In this document: piece by piece, positions 24,809-32,495 of the stretch
How the letters are laid out: each line of letters opens with the position of its first letter
How positions within the stretch are numbered: the stretch's first letter is position 1
Assembly: GCF_020595055.1 (NCBI RefSeq)
Contig: NZ_JAJDOO010000038.1
Span: 1-39,991, forward strand
Source: Desulfosporosinus shakirovi
Lineage (GTDB): Bacteria > Bacillota > Desulfitobacteriia > Desulfitobacteriales > Desulfitobacteriaceae
Length of the DNA: 39,991 nt
Direction: 5' to 3'
Translations under genes and position numbers: made by a program
Notes under the pieces: model-generated
What the model was told of the DNA's origin: nothing
Database searches by the model: none
What the model saw: the letters and a program-made list of their open reading frames with translations, nothing else

Positions 24809-25705
24809 ATGGGCATTTTGATCAATAAGAGTACTAAGGTAATTGTCCAAGGGATTACAGGTCGAGAGGGATCTGTACGGACAAAGTACATGAAAGAATA
24901 TGGTACCAAAGTAATTGGTGGAACTAGTCCGGGAAAAGCCGGAGAACAGGTCCACGGCATACCGGTTTTTAACACAGTAAAAGAAATTGTCCGCGAGCAA
25001 GGCGAAATTGACTTCAGTGTTATCTTTGTACCAGGCAAAATCTTAAAAACAGCTGTTTATGAAGCAGTCGATGCTGGCGTTAAGAACATTATTCCATGCG
25101 TTGAGGGAACTCCGATCCACGATATCATGCAAATGATAGCATATGCCAAGTCTAAAGGATCAAGGCTCCTGGGACCAGGGTCTATCGGAATTATAACACC
25201 AGGTGAGGCTGTGGTAGGTTGGCTTGGCGGTAACAAAGAATGGGCCAACAAATTCTTCCAAAAAGGGAATATTGGAGTTTTCTCTCGCAGTGGCGGCCAG
25301 TCAGGAACAATTCCTTGGTTGCTGAGAGAAGGCGGATTTGGAGTCAGTACCGTAATTCATACCGGGACGGAACCAGTCCTGGGAACGTCTATGGCGGATT
25401 TACTGCCGTTATTTGAGGCTGATCCAGAGACAAAGGGTGTTGCAGTCTATGCAGAAATCGGTGGTACTCAAGAAGAAGAGTGTGCTGAGGTTATCGCAGC
25501 TGGTGAATTCACAAAGCCTTTCGTAGTTTACGTAGCAGGTGCATGGGCACCGGCAGGTATGCGATTCTCCCATGCATCTAATATCGTAGAGCGTGGACGT
25601 GGATCAGCTAAAAGTAAAATGGAAGCTATTACGAAGGCTGGGGGATTTGTTGCTGAAACTCCAACGGATATCCCAATCATCTTAAAACAGAAGATTAAGG
25701 ATTAA
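24809..25705 (+). CDS. Succinyl/malate-CoA ligase alpha-type subunit
   Basis: CoA-binding, phosphohistidine-bearing subunit, 298 residues, matching SucD/MtkB length. The N-terminal CoA-binding Rossmann domain shows VIVQGITGREGSVRTKYMKE and VIGGTSPGKAGEQVHGIPVF; the ligase domain has GVFSRSGGQSGTIPWLL. The phosphorylated histidine is H255 in RFSHASNIVERG, where typical SucD proteins read GHAGAI followed by SGGKGTA. The histidine is kept but its surroundings are changed. It pairs with the beta-type subunit upstream. Substrate-level phosphorylation from malyl-CoA is the inferred role. Confidence 0.8.
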   Translation: MGILINKSTKVIVQGITGREGSVRTKYMKEYGTKVIGGTSPGKAGEQVHGIPVFNTVKEIVREQGEIDFSVIFVPGKILKTAVYEAVDAGVKNIIPCVEGTPIHDIMQMIAYAKSKGSRLLGPGSIGIITPGEAVVGWLGGNKEWANKFFQKGNIGVFSRSGGQSGTIPWLLREGGFGVSTVIHTGTEPVLGTSMADLLPLFEADPETKGVAVYAEIGGTQEEECAEVIAAGEFTKPFVVYVAGAWAPAGMRFSHASNIVERGRGSAKSKMEAITKAGGFVAETPTDIPIILKQKIKD

Positions 25706-25781
25706 AGGCTAAAGCATAGTGTTGGTATCCCAAGGGTTTTAACCCTGGAAATAAAAAATAAAATTATAGGGGGTAATACTA

Positions 25782-26666
25782 ATGACAATTATGAGATCTG
25801 TTATGTATATTCCTGGAAACAATCCTAAAATGGTTGCAAAGGCTCCTGAATTTCCGGCGGACATCGTTACACTTGACCTAGAGGATTCCGTTCCGCCGGC
25901 TGAAAAAGAAGCTGCTCGTCAAATCGTTCGTGAAAACCTCAAATATGCAGGTACTGGTGGAGCAGAAGTATATGTCCGTATTAATAACTGGGAAACAGAA
26001 TTAACCAATGATGATCTGGAAGCTATTGTTTATGAAGGTCTCAGTGGAGTAACTCTGGCAAAAACAGGATGCGCCGCAGATGTACAGCGCCTTGATTGGA
26101 AACTTGAGGAACTCGAGCGTCGTCGCGGCTTAGAAGTAGGGACAGTTAAGATCTCTATGCTGCTTGAAACAGCTAAAGGAATTATCAATGCTGCAGAGTG
26201 CTGCTTAGCCAGCAAACGGAATGTGAATGCAATTTTCGGAGCAGTTGACTATTGCCGTGATATGCGTGTTAAACTAACCAATGAAGGCGTTGAACAACAA
26301 TATGGCCGCGCTCATGTGGCTGTTGCTTGCCGTGCGGCAAGAATTGTGGCAATCGATGCTCCTTTCGTTGACTTCAAGAATATTGAAGCCTTTGAAAGAA
26401 ATGTTGCTGAAGGACGTCAAATGGGCTATGAAGGCCGTATGATCATTCACCCAGGACAAATCGAACCTTCTAATCGTATGTACTCTCCTGATCCTGCCGA
26501 TGTTGAGTGGGCTGCTGGTGTTGTGAAAGTCTTCGAAGAAGAAGGCATTGCTAAAGGCAAAGCATCCGTTTCTTTCAACGGAAAAATGGTAGATACCCCT
26601 GTGTACCTCAATGCTCTGGATATTATTGCTGCTCAAGCTGAAATCGACGCAAAAAACGCTAAGTAA
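25782..26666 (+). CDS. CitE-type aldolase, probable malyl-CoA lyase
   Basis: HpcH/HpaI-family TIM-barrel lyase of 294 residues that would condense glyoxylate with acetyl-CoA to malyl-CoA. The sequence shows MRSVMYIPGNNPKMV at the start, metal-binding TLDLEDSVPPAEK, YVRINNWET, the catalytic glutamate region SMLLETAKGIINA, FGAVDYCRDMRV and IHPGQIEPSN. The short C-terminal extension is the lid region of malyl-CoA/citramalyl-CoA lyases. The ATG has TAGGGGG ten bases upstream. Position between the CoA ligase and the malic enzyme supports malyl-CoA over citrate, and no other citrate-lyase subunits are present. The related reactions of beta-methylmalyl-CoA or citramalyl-CoA remain possible. Confidence 0.82.
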   Translation: MTIMRSVMYIPGNNPKMVAKAPEFPADIVTLDLEDSVPPAEKEAARQIVRENLKYAGTGGAEVYVRINNWETELTNDDLEAIVYEGLSGVTLAKTGCAADVQRLDWKLEELERRRGLEVGTVKISMLLETAKGIINAAECCLASKRNVNAIFGAVDYCRDMRVKLTNEGVEQQYGRAHVAVACRAARIVAIDAPFVDFKNIEAFERNVAEGRQMGYEGRMIIHPGQIEPSNRMYSPDPADVEWAAGVVKVFEEEGIAKGKASVSFNGKMVDTPVYLNALDIIAAQAEIDAKNAK

Positions 26667-26679
26667 GATAGTTTGATTG

Positions 26680-26722
26680 TTGTTTGGTTGCCTCTTCAAC
26701 GAGGTGACCAAACAATTTATTT
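26680..26722 (+). terminator. Intercistronic hairpin between malyl-CoA lyase and malic enzyme genes
   Basis: TTGTTTGGTTGCCTC (26680-26694) pairs with GAGGTGACCAAACAA (26701-26715) over 15 bp including two G-U pairs, with a six-base loop, and TTTATTT follows. It would act as a partial terminator or as mRNA-end protection, allowing different levels of lyase and malic enzyme. Confidence 0.65.
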
Positions 26723-26774
26723 AGGAGTATCTGCTGTTGCGTTAAACTAAAAAGATTATGAAAGGAAGATGCAT

Positions 26775-28031
26775 ATGTCACGTATTAAAAATCTTCGTGA
26801 AGAGGCTCTGGCTTTTCATGCTGTGAAACCAGGTAAACTCGAAGTAAGAGTAACATGCCCAGCTCAAGACAGGGATGATTTGACACTTGCTTATTCTCCT
26901 GGAGTTGCTGAACCAGTCTTGGAGATAGCTAAAGACATTGAAAATCTTGACATTTATACAAACCATGCTAACTTTGTGAGCATTGTTACCGACGGGTCTG
27001 CTATTCTCGGACTGGGAAATCTTGGCCCTGCAGCTTCCATGCCTGTTATGGAAGGAAAAGCTCTTCTCTTTAAAACCTTCGGAGATGTGGATGCTTTCCC
27101 GCTTGCTGTAAATACCAGCGATGTAGATAAAATCATTGAAATTGTTGAGTTAACGGCTCCTACCTTCGGCGGAGTTAACTTAGAAGACATTAAAGCTCCT
27201 GAGTGCTTCCAAATCGAGGAAGGTCTCAAAGCTCGAGGGATTTTTAAAGGACCTATATTTCATGATGACCAACATGGAACGGCTGTTGTCACCTTAGCAG
27301 GACTCTATAACGCACTTAAAGTTGTCGGAAAAAATATTGAAGACATTAAAGTTGTTGCAAATGGTGCAGGAGCCGCTGGAATTGCAATCATTAAACTATT
27401 GATGAGTGTTGGACTTAAAAATGTAATTATGTGCGATACCAAAGGTGCCATTTATCAAGGCCGTACAGCTGGGATGAACCCTTGGAAAGAACAGATTGCC
27501 GCTGCAACTAACCCTGATAAATATAGCGGTGATCTTACTGGAGCACTTGTAGGTGCAGATGTATTTATTGGGGTATCTGCAGCTAACGTTCTCACCGAAG
27601 ATATGATCAAATCAATGGCAAAAGATCCTATTGTTTTCTGCCAAGCGAACCCAATTCCAGAAATATGGCCGATTGAAAGAGCGTTTGAAGCTGGTGCTGC
27701 AGTCATTTCTACTGGCCGCTCAGATGTTATTAATCAAATTAATAACGTTCTAGCTTTCCCTGGCATGTTCCGAGGCGCTATCGATGTTAGAGCTACTGAC
27801 ATTAATGACGCTATGAAGATTGCCGCTGCAAAAGCAATCGCTGATTGTGTCTCAGCAGAAGAACTCAATGCTAGCTTTATTATGCCAAGCACTTTGAATC
27901 CGGAAGTAGCCCCTGCTGTTGCTGCTGCTACAGCTAAAGCTGCAATCGATAGTGGAATTGCTAGAAATCCTATTGATCCTGCCGTGGTAGCAGAAAACCT
28001 CAAGAAGAGATTAGCTAACCAATATAAATAG
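26775..28031 (+). CDS. NAD(P)-dependent malic enzyme
   Basis: Decarboxylates malate to pyruvate and yields NADH or NADPH. From ATG 26775 it has 418 residues, the size of the short bacterial malic enzymes without a phosphotransacetylase tail; ATG 26769 lies too near AAAGGAAG. Visible blocks are YSPGVAEPVLEIAKDIENLD, VTDGSAILGLGNLGP, the divalent-metal motif FHDDQHGTA and the dinucleotide fold VVANGAGAAGIAI. The C-terminal half contains VISTGRSDVINQINNVLAFP. It is the last gene of the glycolate/malyl-CoA block and is followed by a perfect terminator. Pyruvate would then be oxidised to acetyl-CoA to regenerate the acceptor; that enzyme is not in this window. Confidence 0.93.
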   Translation: MSRIKNLREEALAFHAVKPGKLEVRVTCPAQDRDDLTLAYSPGVAEPVLEIAKDIENLDIYTNHANFVSIVTDGSAILGLGNLGPAASMPVMEGKALLFKTFGDVDAFPLAVNTSDVDKIIEIVELTAPTFGGVNLEDIKAPECFQIEEGLKARGIFKGPIFHDDQHGTAVVTLAGLYNALKVVGKNIEDIKVVANGAGAAGIAIIKLLMSVGLKNVIMCDTKGAIYQGRTAGMNPWKEQIAAATNPDKYSGDLTGALVGADVFIGVSAANVLTEDMIKSMAKDPIVFCQANPIPEIWPIERAFEAGAAVISTGRSDVINQINNVLAFPGMFRGAIDVRATDINDAMKIAAAKAIADCVSAEELNASFIMPSTLNPEVAPAVAAATAKAAIDSGIARNPIDPAVVAENLKKRLANQYK

Positions 28032-28035
28032 TATT

Positions 28036-28085
28036 GCACAAGAAAAAGGGGCCTTTGAAATGGCCCCTTTTTCTTGTGCATTTTT
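28036..28085. terminator. Terminator of the malyl-CoA operon
   Basis: GCACAAGAAAAAGGGGCC (28036-28053) and GGCCCCTTTTTCTTGTGC (28062-28079) make a perfect 18-bp stem followed by ATTTTTAT, five bases after the stop codon. A second, weaker hairpin of CCCCAAT/ATTGGGG at about 28173-28200 lies before the next gene. Confidence 0.92.
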
Positions 28086-28271
28086 ATAAGTTCCTCTGAA
28101 CGGTTGGGTATATTAATTAGGCGGTGTAACTCATAATTATTAAGATCGTTTGTAAGGCAAAAGGTTTGACCCCCCCAATGTTAACTGGTAATATTGGGGT
28201 TATTATATATAGTTTGAGCCTGGCATCGTTGGTTAGAATATAAGAATTATAAAGGTAAAGGGGTAACAAGT

Positions 28272-29183
28272 ATGCAAATACCAAGTGGTAAAATAAAACG
28301 TAATATGGAAAAGGATAATCATACTTATCTGGAGGTAACTGAGCCGGCTGAACTAATGAAGTTTTTGATGGTCAAACTTCCTGCTAAAAGTCGGAAGGAT
28401 ATTAAATCTCTATTAGCCCATCGTCAGATTTCCGTTGACGCTGAGATTATCACACAATTTAATCATCCTCTTGCAGAAGGGCAACAGGTCGTTGTAAATT
28501 GGGAAAAGGTCTTAATAGAAGAGCAACCTCAAGGTCTAACTATCGTATTTGAAGATCCTTATATCATGATTATTGAAAAACAAGCGGGGTTGCTCTCGAT
28601 TGCGACTGTTACAGAAAAGGAGCAAACTGCCTACAGTATTCTAAGTGATCATGTGAAAAAACGGGACTCTAAAAACAAGGTATTTGTATTGCATCGGCTT
28701 GACCGAGAAACCTCCGGCGTGATGATGTTTGCAAAAAGCGAAAAAGTGCAACAACTACTGCAAAAAGCATGGAAGGAAGCTGTCTTAGAACGTACCTATG
28801 TCGTTGTCGTAGAGGGGATGGTAACAAAAGAGGAAGGAACGATTACTTCTTGGCTGACGGAGAGTAAGGCCTTTATTATGTACTCTAGCCGGACCCCTAA
28901 TGATGGTCAGAAAGCGATAACCCACTATAGAGTTCTTAAGAAAAATAAGCATTATTCTTTGTTGGAAGTAAAATTAGAGACAGGCCGGAAGAACCAAATT
29001 CGTGTCCATATGAAAGATATTGGACACAGTGTGATCGGAGATAAGAAGTATGGTGCGACTAAGCACCCTATTGGTCGGATTGGACTTCATGCTCGAGTAT
29101 TGGCCTTCAAACATCCAATCACGGGCGAAGTAGTTCGTTATGAAACGGATATTCCGAAGGAGTTTTTAAATTTATTTAAATGA
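28272..29183 (+). CDS. RluA-family 23S rRNA/tRNA pseudouridine synthase
   Basis: Isomerises specific uridines in rRNA or tRNA to pseudouridine. 303 residues. An N-terminal S4-like RNA-binding segment (about 20-75, KSRKDIKSLLAHRQISVD) is followed by the RluA catalytic domain, with the active-site aspartate in HRLDRETSGVMMFAKS and the conserved LETGRKNQIRVHM and GDKKYGA blocks. The ATG follows AAAGGGG by eight bases. The target uridine cannot be told, as several RluA paralogues exist in Bacillota. A sugar-isomerase gene follows 34 bases later, perhaps in the same transcript. Confidence 0.9.
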   Translation: MQIPSGKIKRNMEKDNHTYLEVTEPAELMKFLMVKLPAKSRKDIKSLLAHRQISVDAEIITQFNHPLAEGQQVVVNWEKVLIEEQPQGLTIVFEDPYIMIIEKQAGLLSIATVTEKEQTAYSILSDHVKKRDSKNKVFVLHRLDRETSGVMMFAKSEKVQQLLQKAWKEAVLERTYVVVVEGMVTKEEGTITSWLTESKAFIMYSSRTPNDGQKAITHYRVLKKNKHYSLLEVKLETGRKNQIRVHMKDIGHSVIGDKKYGATKHPIGRIGLHARVLAFKHPITGEVVRYETDIPKEFLNLFK

Positions 29184-29217
29184 TAGCATATAGAAAGTCA
29201 GGGGTGGAGGAGTTATA

Positions 29218-30039
29218 TTGAAGAATCAAGAGATAGATCATTATCCTCTAGGTATCTTTTCATGGTTCGGTTATGTACTCCCTTTTCAAGAAAGGATTCG
29301 TTTGATCAAAGAAGCGGGATTTGCATCGACTTCTATTTGGTGGGAAGATGAAGATAAACCATGGCCCATGAAGAAGGAGAGTATGCCCCAGTTAGTTAGG
29401 GATATGGGAATATTAGTAGAGAATATTCATGTCCCTTTTAATGAATCGGGTGGGTTATGGTCAGAGCAGAAGTCCGTGAGAGCTAATATTATTGAGAGTC
29501 ATCTTAACTGGCTTAATGCTTGCGCTGACCATCAAATCCCAACCATGGTTATGCATTTGACAGAAGACGGAAATCATCCGACTCCCAATTCATATGGTTT
29601 AGAAAGCATGTTAGAACTAGTGAAAGTTGCCGAGGGGCTCGGAGTAAAAATTGCTATTGAGAACACTCTAAGGAGTGATAATGTTCCTTATATCCTAGAA
29701 AGAATTAATTCGGAATATTTAGGCTTTTGCTATGACAGCTCCCATTATAATTTAACAGATAAGCTGGATTTTCATTTATTGGATAGATATGGAGGGCGAC
29801 TGGTGTCGACTCATCTGTCAGATAATGACGGGCTAAAAGACCGTCATTGGCTCCCCGGTCGAGGCATTATTGACTGGACTAAAGTAGCCAATCATTTTCC
29901 GACCAGTTATCGTGGGTGTTTGACCTTAGAAGCTTATGCAACGAAGGAAGAACGTGAAGATTCACCGCAGAACTTTCTTGAGAAGGCTTATCAGAGTGCG
30001 GTAAGGATTCGTGACATAATAACAGAGGAAGCTAAATGA
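29218..30039 (+). CDS. Sugar phosphate isomerase/epimerase (AP-endonuclease-2 TIM barrel)
   Basis: 273 residues from a TTG preceded by GGAGG. The protein has the xylose-isomerase-like barrel with metal-ligand patterns: a histidine in ENIHVPFNE, H in MVMHLTEDG, glutamate in KIAIENTLRSDN, D-x-x-H in CYDSSHYN, H in STHLSDNDG, the D-R-H in LKDRHWLPGRG and a late glutamate in LTLEAYA. These define a two-metal active site acting on sugars or inosose-like compounds. No sugar-uptake or catabolic gene is adjacent, so the substrate is unknown. Confidence 0.82.
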   Translation: MKNQEIDHYPLGIFSWFGYVLPFQERIRLIKEAGFASTSIWWEDEDKPWPMKKESMPQLVRDMGILVENIHVPFNESGGLWSEQKSVRANIIESHLNWLNACADHQIPTMVMHLTEDGNHPTPNSYGLESMLELVKVAEGLGVKIAIENTLRSDNVPYILERINSEYLGFCYDSSHYNLTDKLDFHLLDRYGGRLVSTHLSDNDGLKDRHWLPGRGIIDWTKVANHFPTSYRGCLTLEAYATKEEREDSPQNFLEKAYQSAVRIRDIITEEAK

Positions 30040-30061
30040 CAGCTATCAAACTACTGGTTAT

Positions 30062-30165
30062 TAATTCCGAGACTCCCACCTCTTCAAGTGGGTGTTCCAT
30101 ATTCTACTTCGGTGGGTAGACTCCCCCATTGAAGTCTCGAGGTTCAGCTTTAGCTGAACAAGTTC
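30062..30165 (-). mobile_element. IS200/IS605-like right-end remnant (hairpin-rich)
   Basis: This stretch holds nested hairpins: CCCAC/GTGGG (around 30075-30091), flanking arms CGAGACT (about 30067) with AGTCTCG (about 30135), and GTTCAGC/GCTGAAC (about 30143-30160). Similar hairpin-dense sequence, with a GAGGTGGGAG-type stem, is common just after tnpB in IS200/IS605 elements, where it forms the transposon end and the guide-like RNA. No tnpA or tnpB frame is left nearby. The identification rests on pattern memory and is tentative. The rest of the gap to 30249 shows nothing further. Confidence 0.35.
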
Positions 30166-30249
30166 ACTAATCTGACTACCTGCAAATAACTCATTTCCTT
30201 CTTTGAAGATGCCTAGCGGCATGGGGACCAGTACTAGAAAAAACTGGGT

Positions 30250-30360
30250 TCACACCCGGTCTTTTGATACGTCTTTCCCGATTTTATCAGAGTCATGAGG
30301 AAGGGGAATTTTCTCGGTGTTATCAGGTTTGCGTGACTTATTATTAATTTTCTTTGCCAT
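30250..30360 (-). CDS. Small basic peptide (36 aa), unknown
   Basis: A minus-strand frame opens with ATG at 30360, eleven bases after a full AAAGGAGG. The 36 residues begin MAKKINNKSRKPDNTEKIPL and end in GKDVSKDRV. They are hydrophilic and rich in Lys, Asp and Asn, without cysteine or hydrophobic core, a composition seen in small spore or disordered proteins. A GGGT/ACCC mini-hairpin followed by AGTTTTTT lies at its 3' end. The strong ribosome site and terminator-like end are the main support. I do not recognise the family. Confidence 0.4.
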   Translation of the reverse strand: MAKKINNKSRKPDNTEKIPLPHDSDKIGKDVSKDRV

Positions 30361-30506
30361 TACTGATTTTATCCTCCTTTAAAAGTTTCACAGGTAGAAT
30401 CCCCTGATTAATGAATAACATGCATGTGCCTCGAAAATGTGCTGAGTTGAAATGGAGTTGAGTCGAAATATCTAATAGATTAGAGCGTGAAAAAGCGACC
30501 GCGCAG

Positions 30507-30779
30507 ATGATGATTAAGCTATATTGTAAAGGTCATCACCATTCGGCAGACAGTGAATTATGTTCTGAATGCCAAGAATTGTTAGAGTATGCCACGAACC
30601 GTCTCAACCATTGCAAATTTGGAGAAAGCAAACCAACTTGTGCAAAATGTACAGTGCATTGTTATAAACCAGAAATGCGTAAAAAGATTCAAGAGACTAT
30701 GCGGTATTCAGGACCTAAGATGATTTACAATCATCCAATTGCAGCAATAAGGCATTTGTGGGACGGATTAAGAAAGTAA
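30507..30779 (+). CDS. YgbA_NO (nitrous oxide-stimulated promoter) family protein
   Basis: 90 residues. Pattern MIKLYCKGHHHSADSELCSECQELLEYA, then HCKFGESKPTCAKCTVHCYKP, and a C-terminal YSGPKMIYNHPIAAIRHLWDG. This is the arrangement of the YgbA_NO family, with its central C-x6-K-P-x-C-x2-C-x3-H-C cysteine cluster likely to bind a metal or Fe-S cluster. Family members in enterobacteria are induced under nitrosative stress; the molecular role is unknown. The start may be ATG 30507 or 30510, with no clear Shine-Dalgarno. It is followed by an inverted repeat that includes its stop codon. Confidence 0.82.
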   Translation: MMIKLYCKGHHHSADSELCSECQELLEYATNRLNHCKFGESKPTCAKCTVHCYKPEMRKKIQETMRYSGPKMIYNHPIAAIRHLWDGLRK

Positions 30780-30803
30780 TCATTAAAATGTAAATGATTA
30801 CTT
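30774..30803. terminator. AT-rich inverted repeat after the YgbA_NO gene
   Basis: AAGTAATCATT (30774-30784) and AATGATTACTT (30793-30803) form an 11-bp perfect stem overlapping the stop codon. With only TCTAAATT following, it is a weak terminator at best. Confidence 0.45.
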
Positions 30804-30846
30804 CTAAATTGAGAATTAAGAACCATTAGAAGAAGGAGCAAGTACC

Positions 30847-31110
30847 ATGGGAATCAAAGAATATTCTCTGGAAATGAGAGGAATGCCACACTGTGATTTG
30901 GAAGAGTATTTTCTCTCCATCGGAGGAAAGTGGGATGGAAAGGGAACATATTTCGCCCCAAACTGGGAAGTTAACTTAAGTGATACATGGTCCTGTACCC
31001 TAGGGTCAATTCAAATCCCAGCCACACAAGTAATCTTTCGGGTTGACGAAGAGGATTGGCCTGAAATTATAAGGGCCTTTCGCTTACGATTCCTTTCAGC
31101 AGGGGGATAA
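30847..31110 (+). CDS. Conserved-looking small protein of unknown function (87 aa)
   Basis: ATG 30847 is preceded by AGAAGGAGCAAG, a good ribosome site. The 87 residues start MGIKEYSLEMRGMPHCDLEE and contain WDGKGTYFAPNWEVNLSDTW, SCTLGSIQIPATQVIFRVDE and EDWPEIIRAFRLRFL. The pattern suggests a compact alpha/beta fold with two cysteines, four tryptophans and no membrane segment. I do not recognise a domain. Downstream (31111-31253) is a 143-base gap with a short open stretch (DLSQLLAKAHRHSTIYGCRK) and a CAACCA/TGGTTG hairpin, possibly a gene fragment. Confidence 0.72.
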   Translation: MGIKEYSLEMRGMPHCDLEEYFLSIGGKWDGKGTYFAPNWEVNLSDTWSCTLGSIQIPATQVIFRVDEEDWPEIIRAFRLRFLSAGG

Positions 31111-31253
31111 AGGAACCCTTACCCCATCTGATCTTAGCCAGCTCCTTGCCAAAGCACATCGTCACTCAACCATCTATGGTTGTCGGAAGATGTTATCCGA
31201 TTTGGCATAAATTACAGCCTATTTGAGAAACTACCTGAAAAGGAGTGTGAATT

Positions 31254-31841
31254 ATGAAGTTCTCAGGAACCGAAACATTCAAAAACCTAAGCAATGCCTT
31301 TGCAGGTGAGTCTCAGGCACGTAATCGTTATGCTTTTTTTGCTGGGGTGGCTAAGAATGAAGGATATCAACATATCCAAGCTGTTTTTGAGGAAACGGCC
31401 GCTAACGAAAAGGAACACGCTAAAGTGTTCTACAAACTTCTCGTTGCACATACGGGGGAAGAAACTGACATTATACATGTTGATGCTGATTATCCGTTAG
31501 TTTATAAAGACACCCTGACAAATTTGAGGGCTGCTGCAGCTGGAGAAAAAGAAGAATGGGCTGAAATCTACTCTAAGTTCGCAACTGTTGCAGAAAGGGA
31601 AGGATTTCCCGATATAGCCAGAGTTTTTCAGACAATCGCTGAAGTAGAAAAGCACCATATGACTCGTTTTGACCATTATGCTGATGGGATTGAAAAGGGC
31701 ACAGTTTTCAGTAAAGATACTGCGACTGTATGGAAATGTACAAACTGTGGCTATATTCACGAAGGCCCAGATGCGCCGGATACATGTCCGGCTTGTGCAC
31801 ACCCTCAGGGATATTTTGAAGAACTGCCAGAGAAGTATTAA
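31254..31841 (+). CDS. Rubrerythrin
   Basis: Non-heme iron peroxidase that removes hydrogen peroxide in anaerobes; cytosolic. 195 residues. The ferritin-like diiron domain (1-140) has NAFAGESQARNRY, the E-x-x-H of ANEKEHAKVF, and E-x-x-H in VAEVEKHHMTRF-type spacing near residues 128-132. The C-terminal rubredoxin-like domain has CTNCGYIHEGPDAPDTCPAC with four Cys for the FeS4 site. AAAAGGAGTGTG precedes the ATG. A strong terminator follows, so it is a single-gene unit. Its presence fits a strict anaerobe. Confidence 0.95.
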   Translation: MKFSGTETFKNLSNAFAGESQARNRYAFFAGVAKNEGYQHIQAVFEETAANEKEHAKVFYKLLVAHTGEETDIIHVDADYPLVYKDTLTNLRAAAAGEKEEWAEIYSKFATVAEREGFPDIARVFQTIAEVEKHHMTRFDHYADGIEKGTVFSKDTATVWKCTNCGYIHEGPDAPDTCPACAHPQGYFEELPEKY

Positions 31842-31848
31842 GCATCAC

Positions 31849-31880
31849 AGCCGAGTAGGGATCCCTACTCGGCTTTACAA
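31849..31880. terminator. Terminator of rubrerythrin
   Basis: AGCCGAGTAGG (31849-31859) and CCTACTCGGCT (31864-31874) form an 11-bp stem around GATC, followed by TTACAAT. It is seven bases after the stop codon; the U-tract is poor but the stem is strong. Confidence 0.75.
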
Positions 31881-32017
31881 TAGGCAGAATTGTCTTTTCA
31901 AGGAGACATCATAGAAACCAAATAACGCTAAAACAATAATTCAACAATTAATACTTGAAATTCTATAAATAATTATAGATAAATATTCAGAATATTATAT
32001 AAAAATAGAGGAGAATA

Positions 32018-32438
32018 ATGAGAATGCCTATAGATTTGATTCGGAGTTTTATACCGGTTGCAGTCACTGCAGGAGTCAGGGCAGCGACGCAGAGCAGTTT
32101 TGATGGTTTACAGGGCAGGGTATCTCCATTGCTCATCCCAATGGCACCTTTGTGGAACAGATTCAAATAGGGGACCCATTGTCGTGGATATGGTAACAGT
32201 TGTAAATGGCTATCAAATTGATCAAACCAGAACTATCAGCAGGGGTTCTAAAGAGGTTTTGAAATCTGGAATGGTAGTAGCAATTGAACCCAAGTTTGTT
32301 TTTCCGAGTGTAGGAGTTGTTGGAATTGAGGATACGGTTGTTATCGAGGCTGAACTGGGTGCCCGATATTTATCGGTAACACTGAGAGAATTGATGGTTT
32401 TAAGAAATGAAAGTGTTCATTTAGCCATAAGCTGTTAA
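32018..32438 (+). pseudogene. Frameshifted remnant of an M24-family (Xaa-Pro/creatinase-type) metallopeptidase
   Basis: An ATG at 32018 with GAGGAG upstream opens MRMPIDLIRSFIPVAVTAGV, typical of the start of an M24 catalytic domain, but that frame stops at about 32168. A second frame supplies IAHPNGTFVEQI, and a third, open to 32438, supplies PIVVDMVTVVNGYQIDQTRT, then KSGMVVAIEPKFVFPSVGVV and GIEDTVVIEAELGA. The metal-binding aspartate in IDQTRT and the glutamates in AIEP and GIEDT survive, but the central histidine region is lost. At least two frameshifts and a deletion of about 100 residues are needed to explain this. The 31881-32017 gap is AT-rich with the inverted repeat TCTATAA/TTATAGA (31962-31979). 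Confidence 0.75.
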
Positions 32439-32495
32439 TAAAATGAAGTTGATGGTAAATATTGATTCATTTTGTAGACATTTCAGGACAAATGT

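Noticed and set aside
31962-31979. Inverted repeat TCTATAA-ATAA-TTATAGA as a PerR/Fur box
   Set aside because: It matches the PerR consensus at only about 11 of 15 positions, lies in very AT-rich DNA and precedes a pseudogene.
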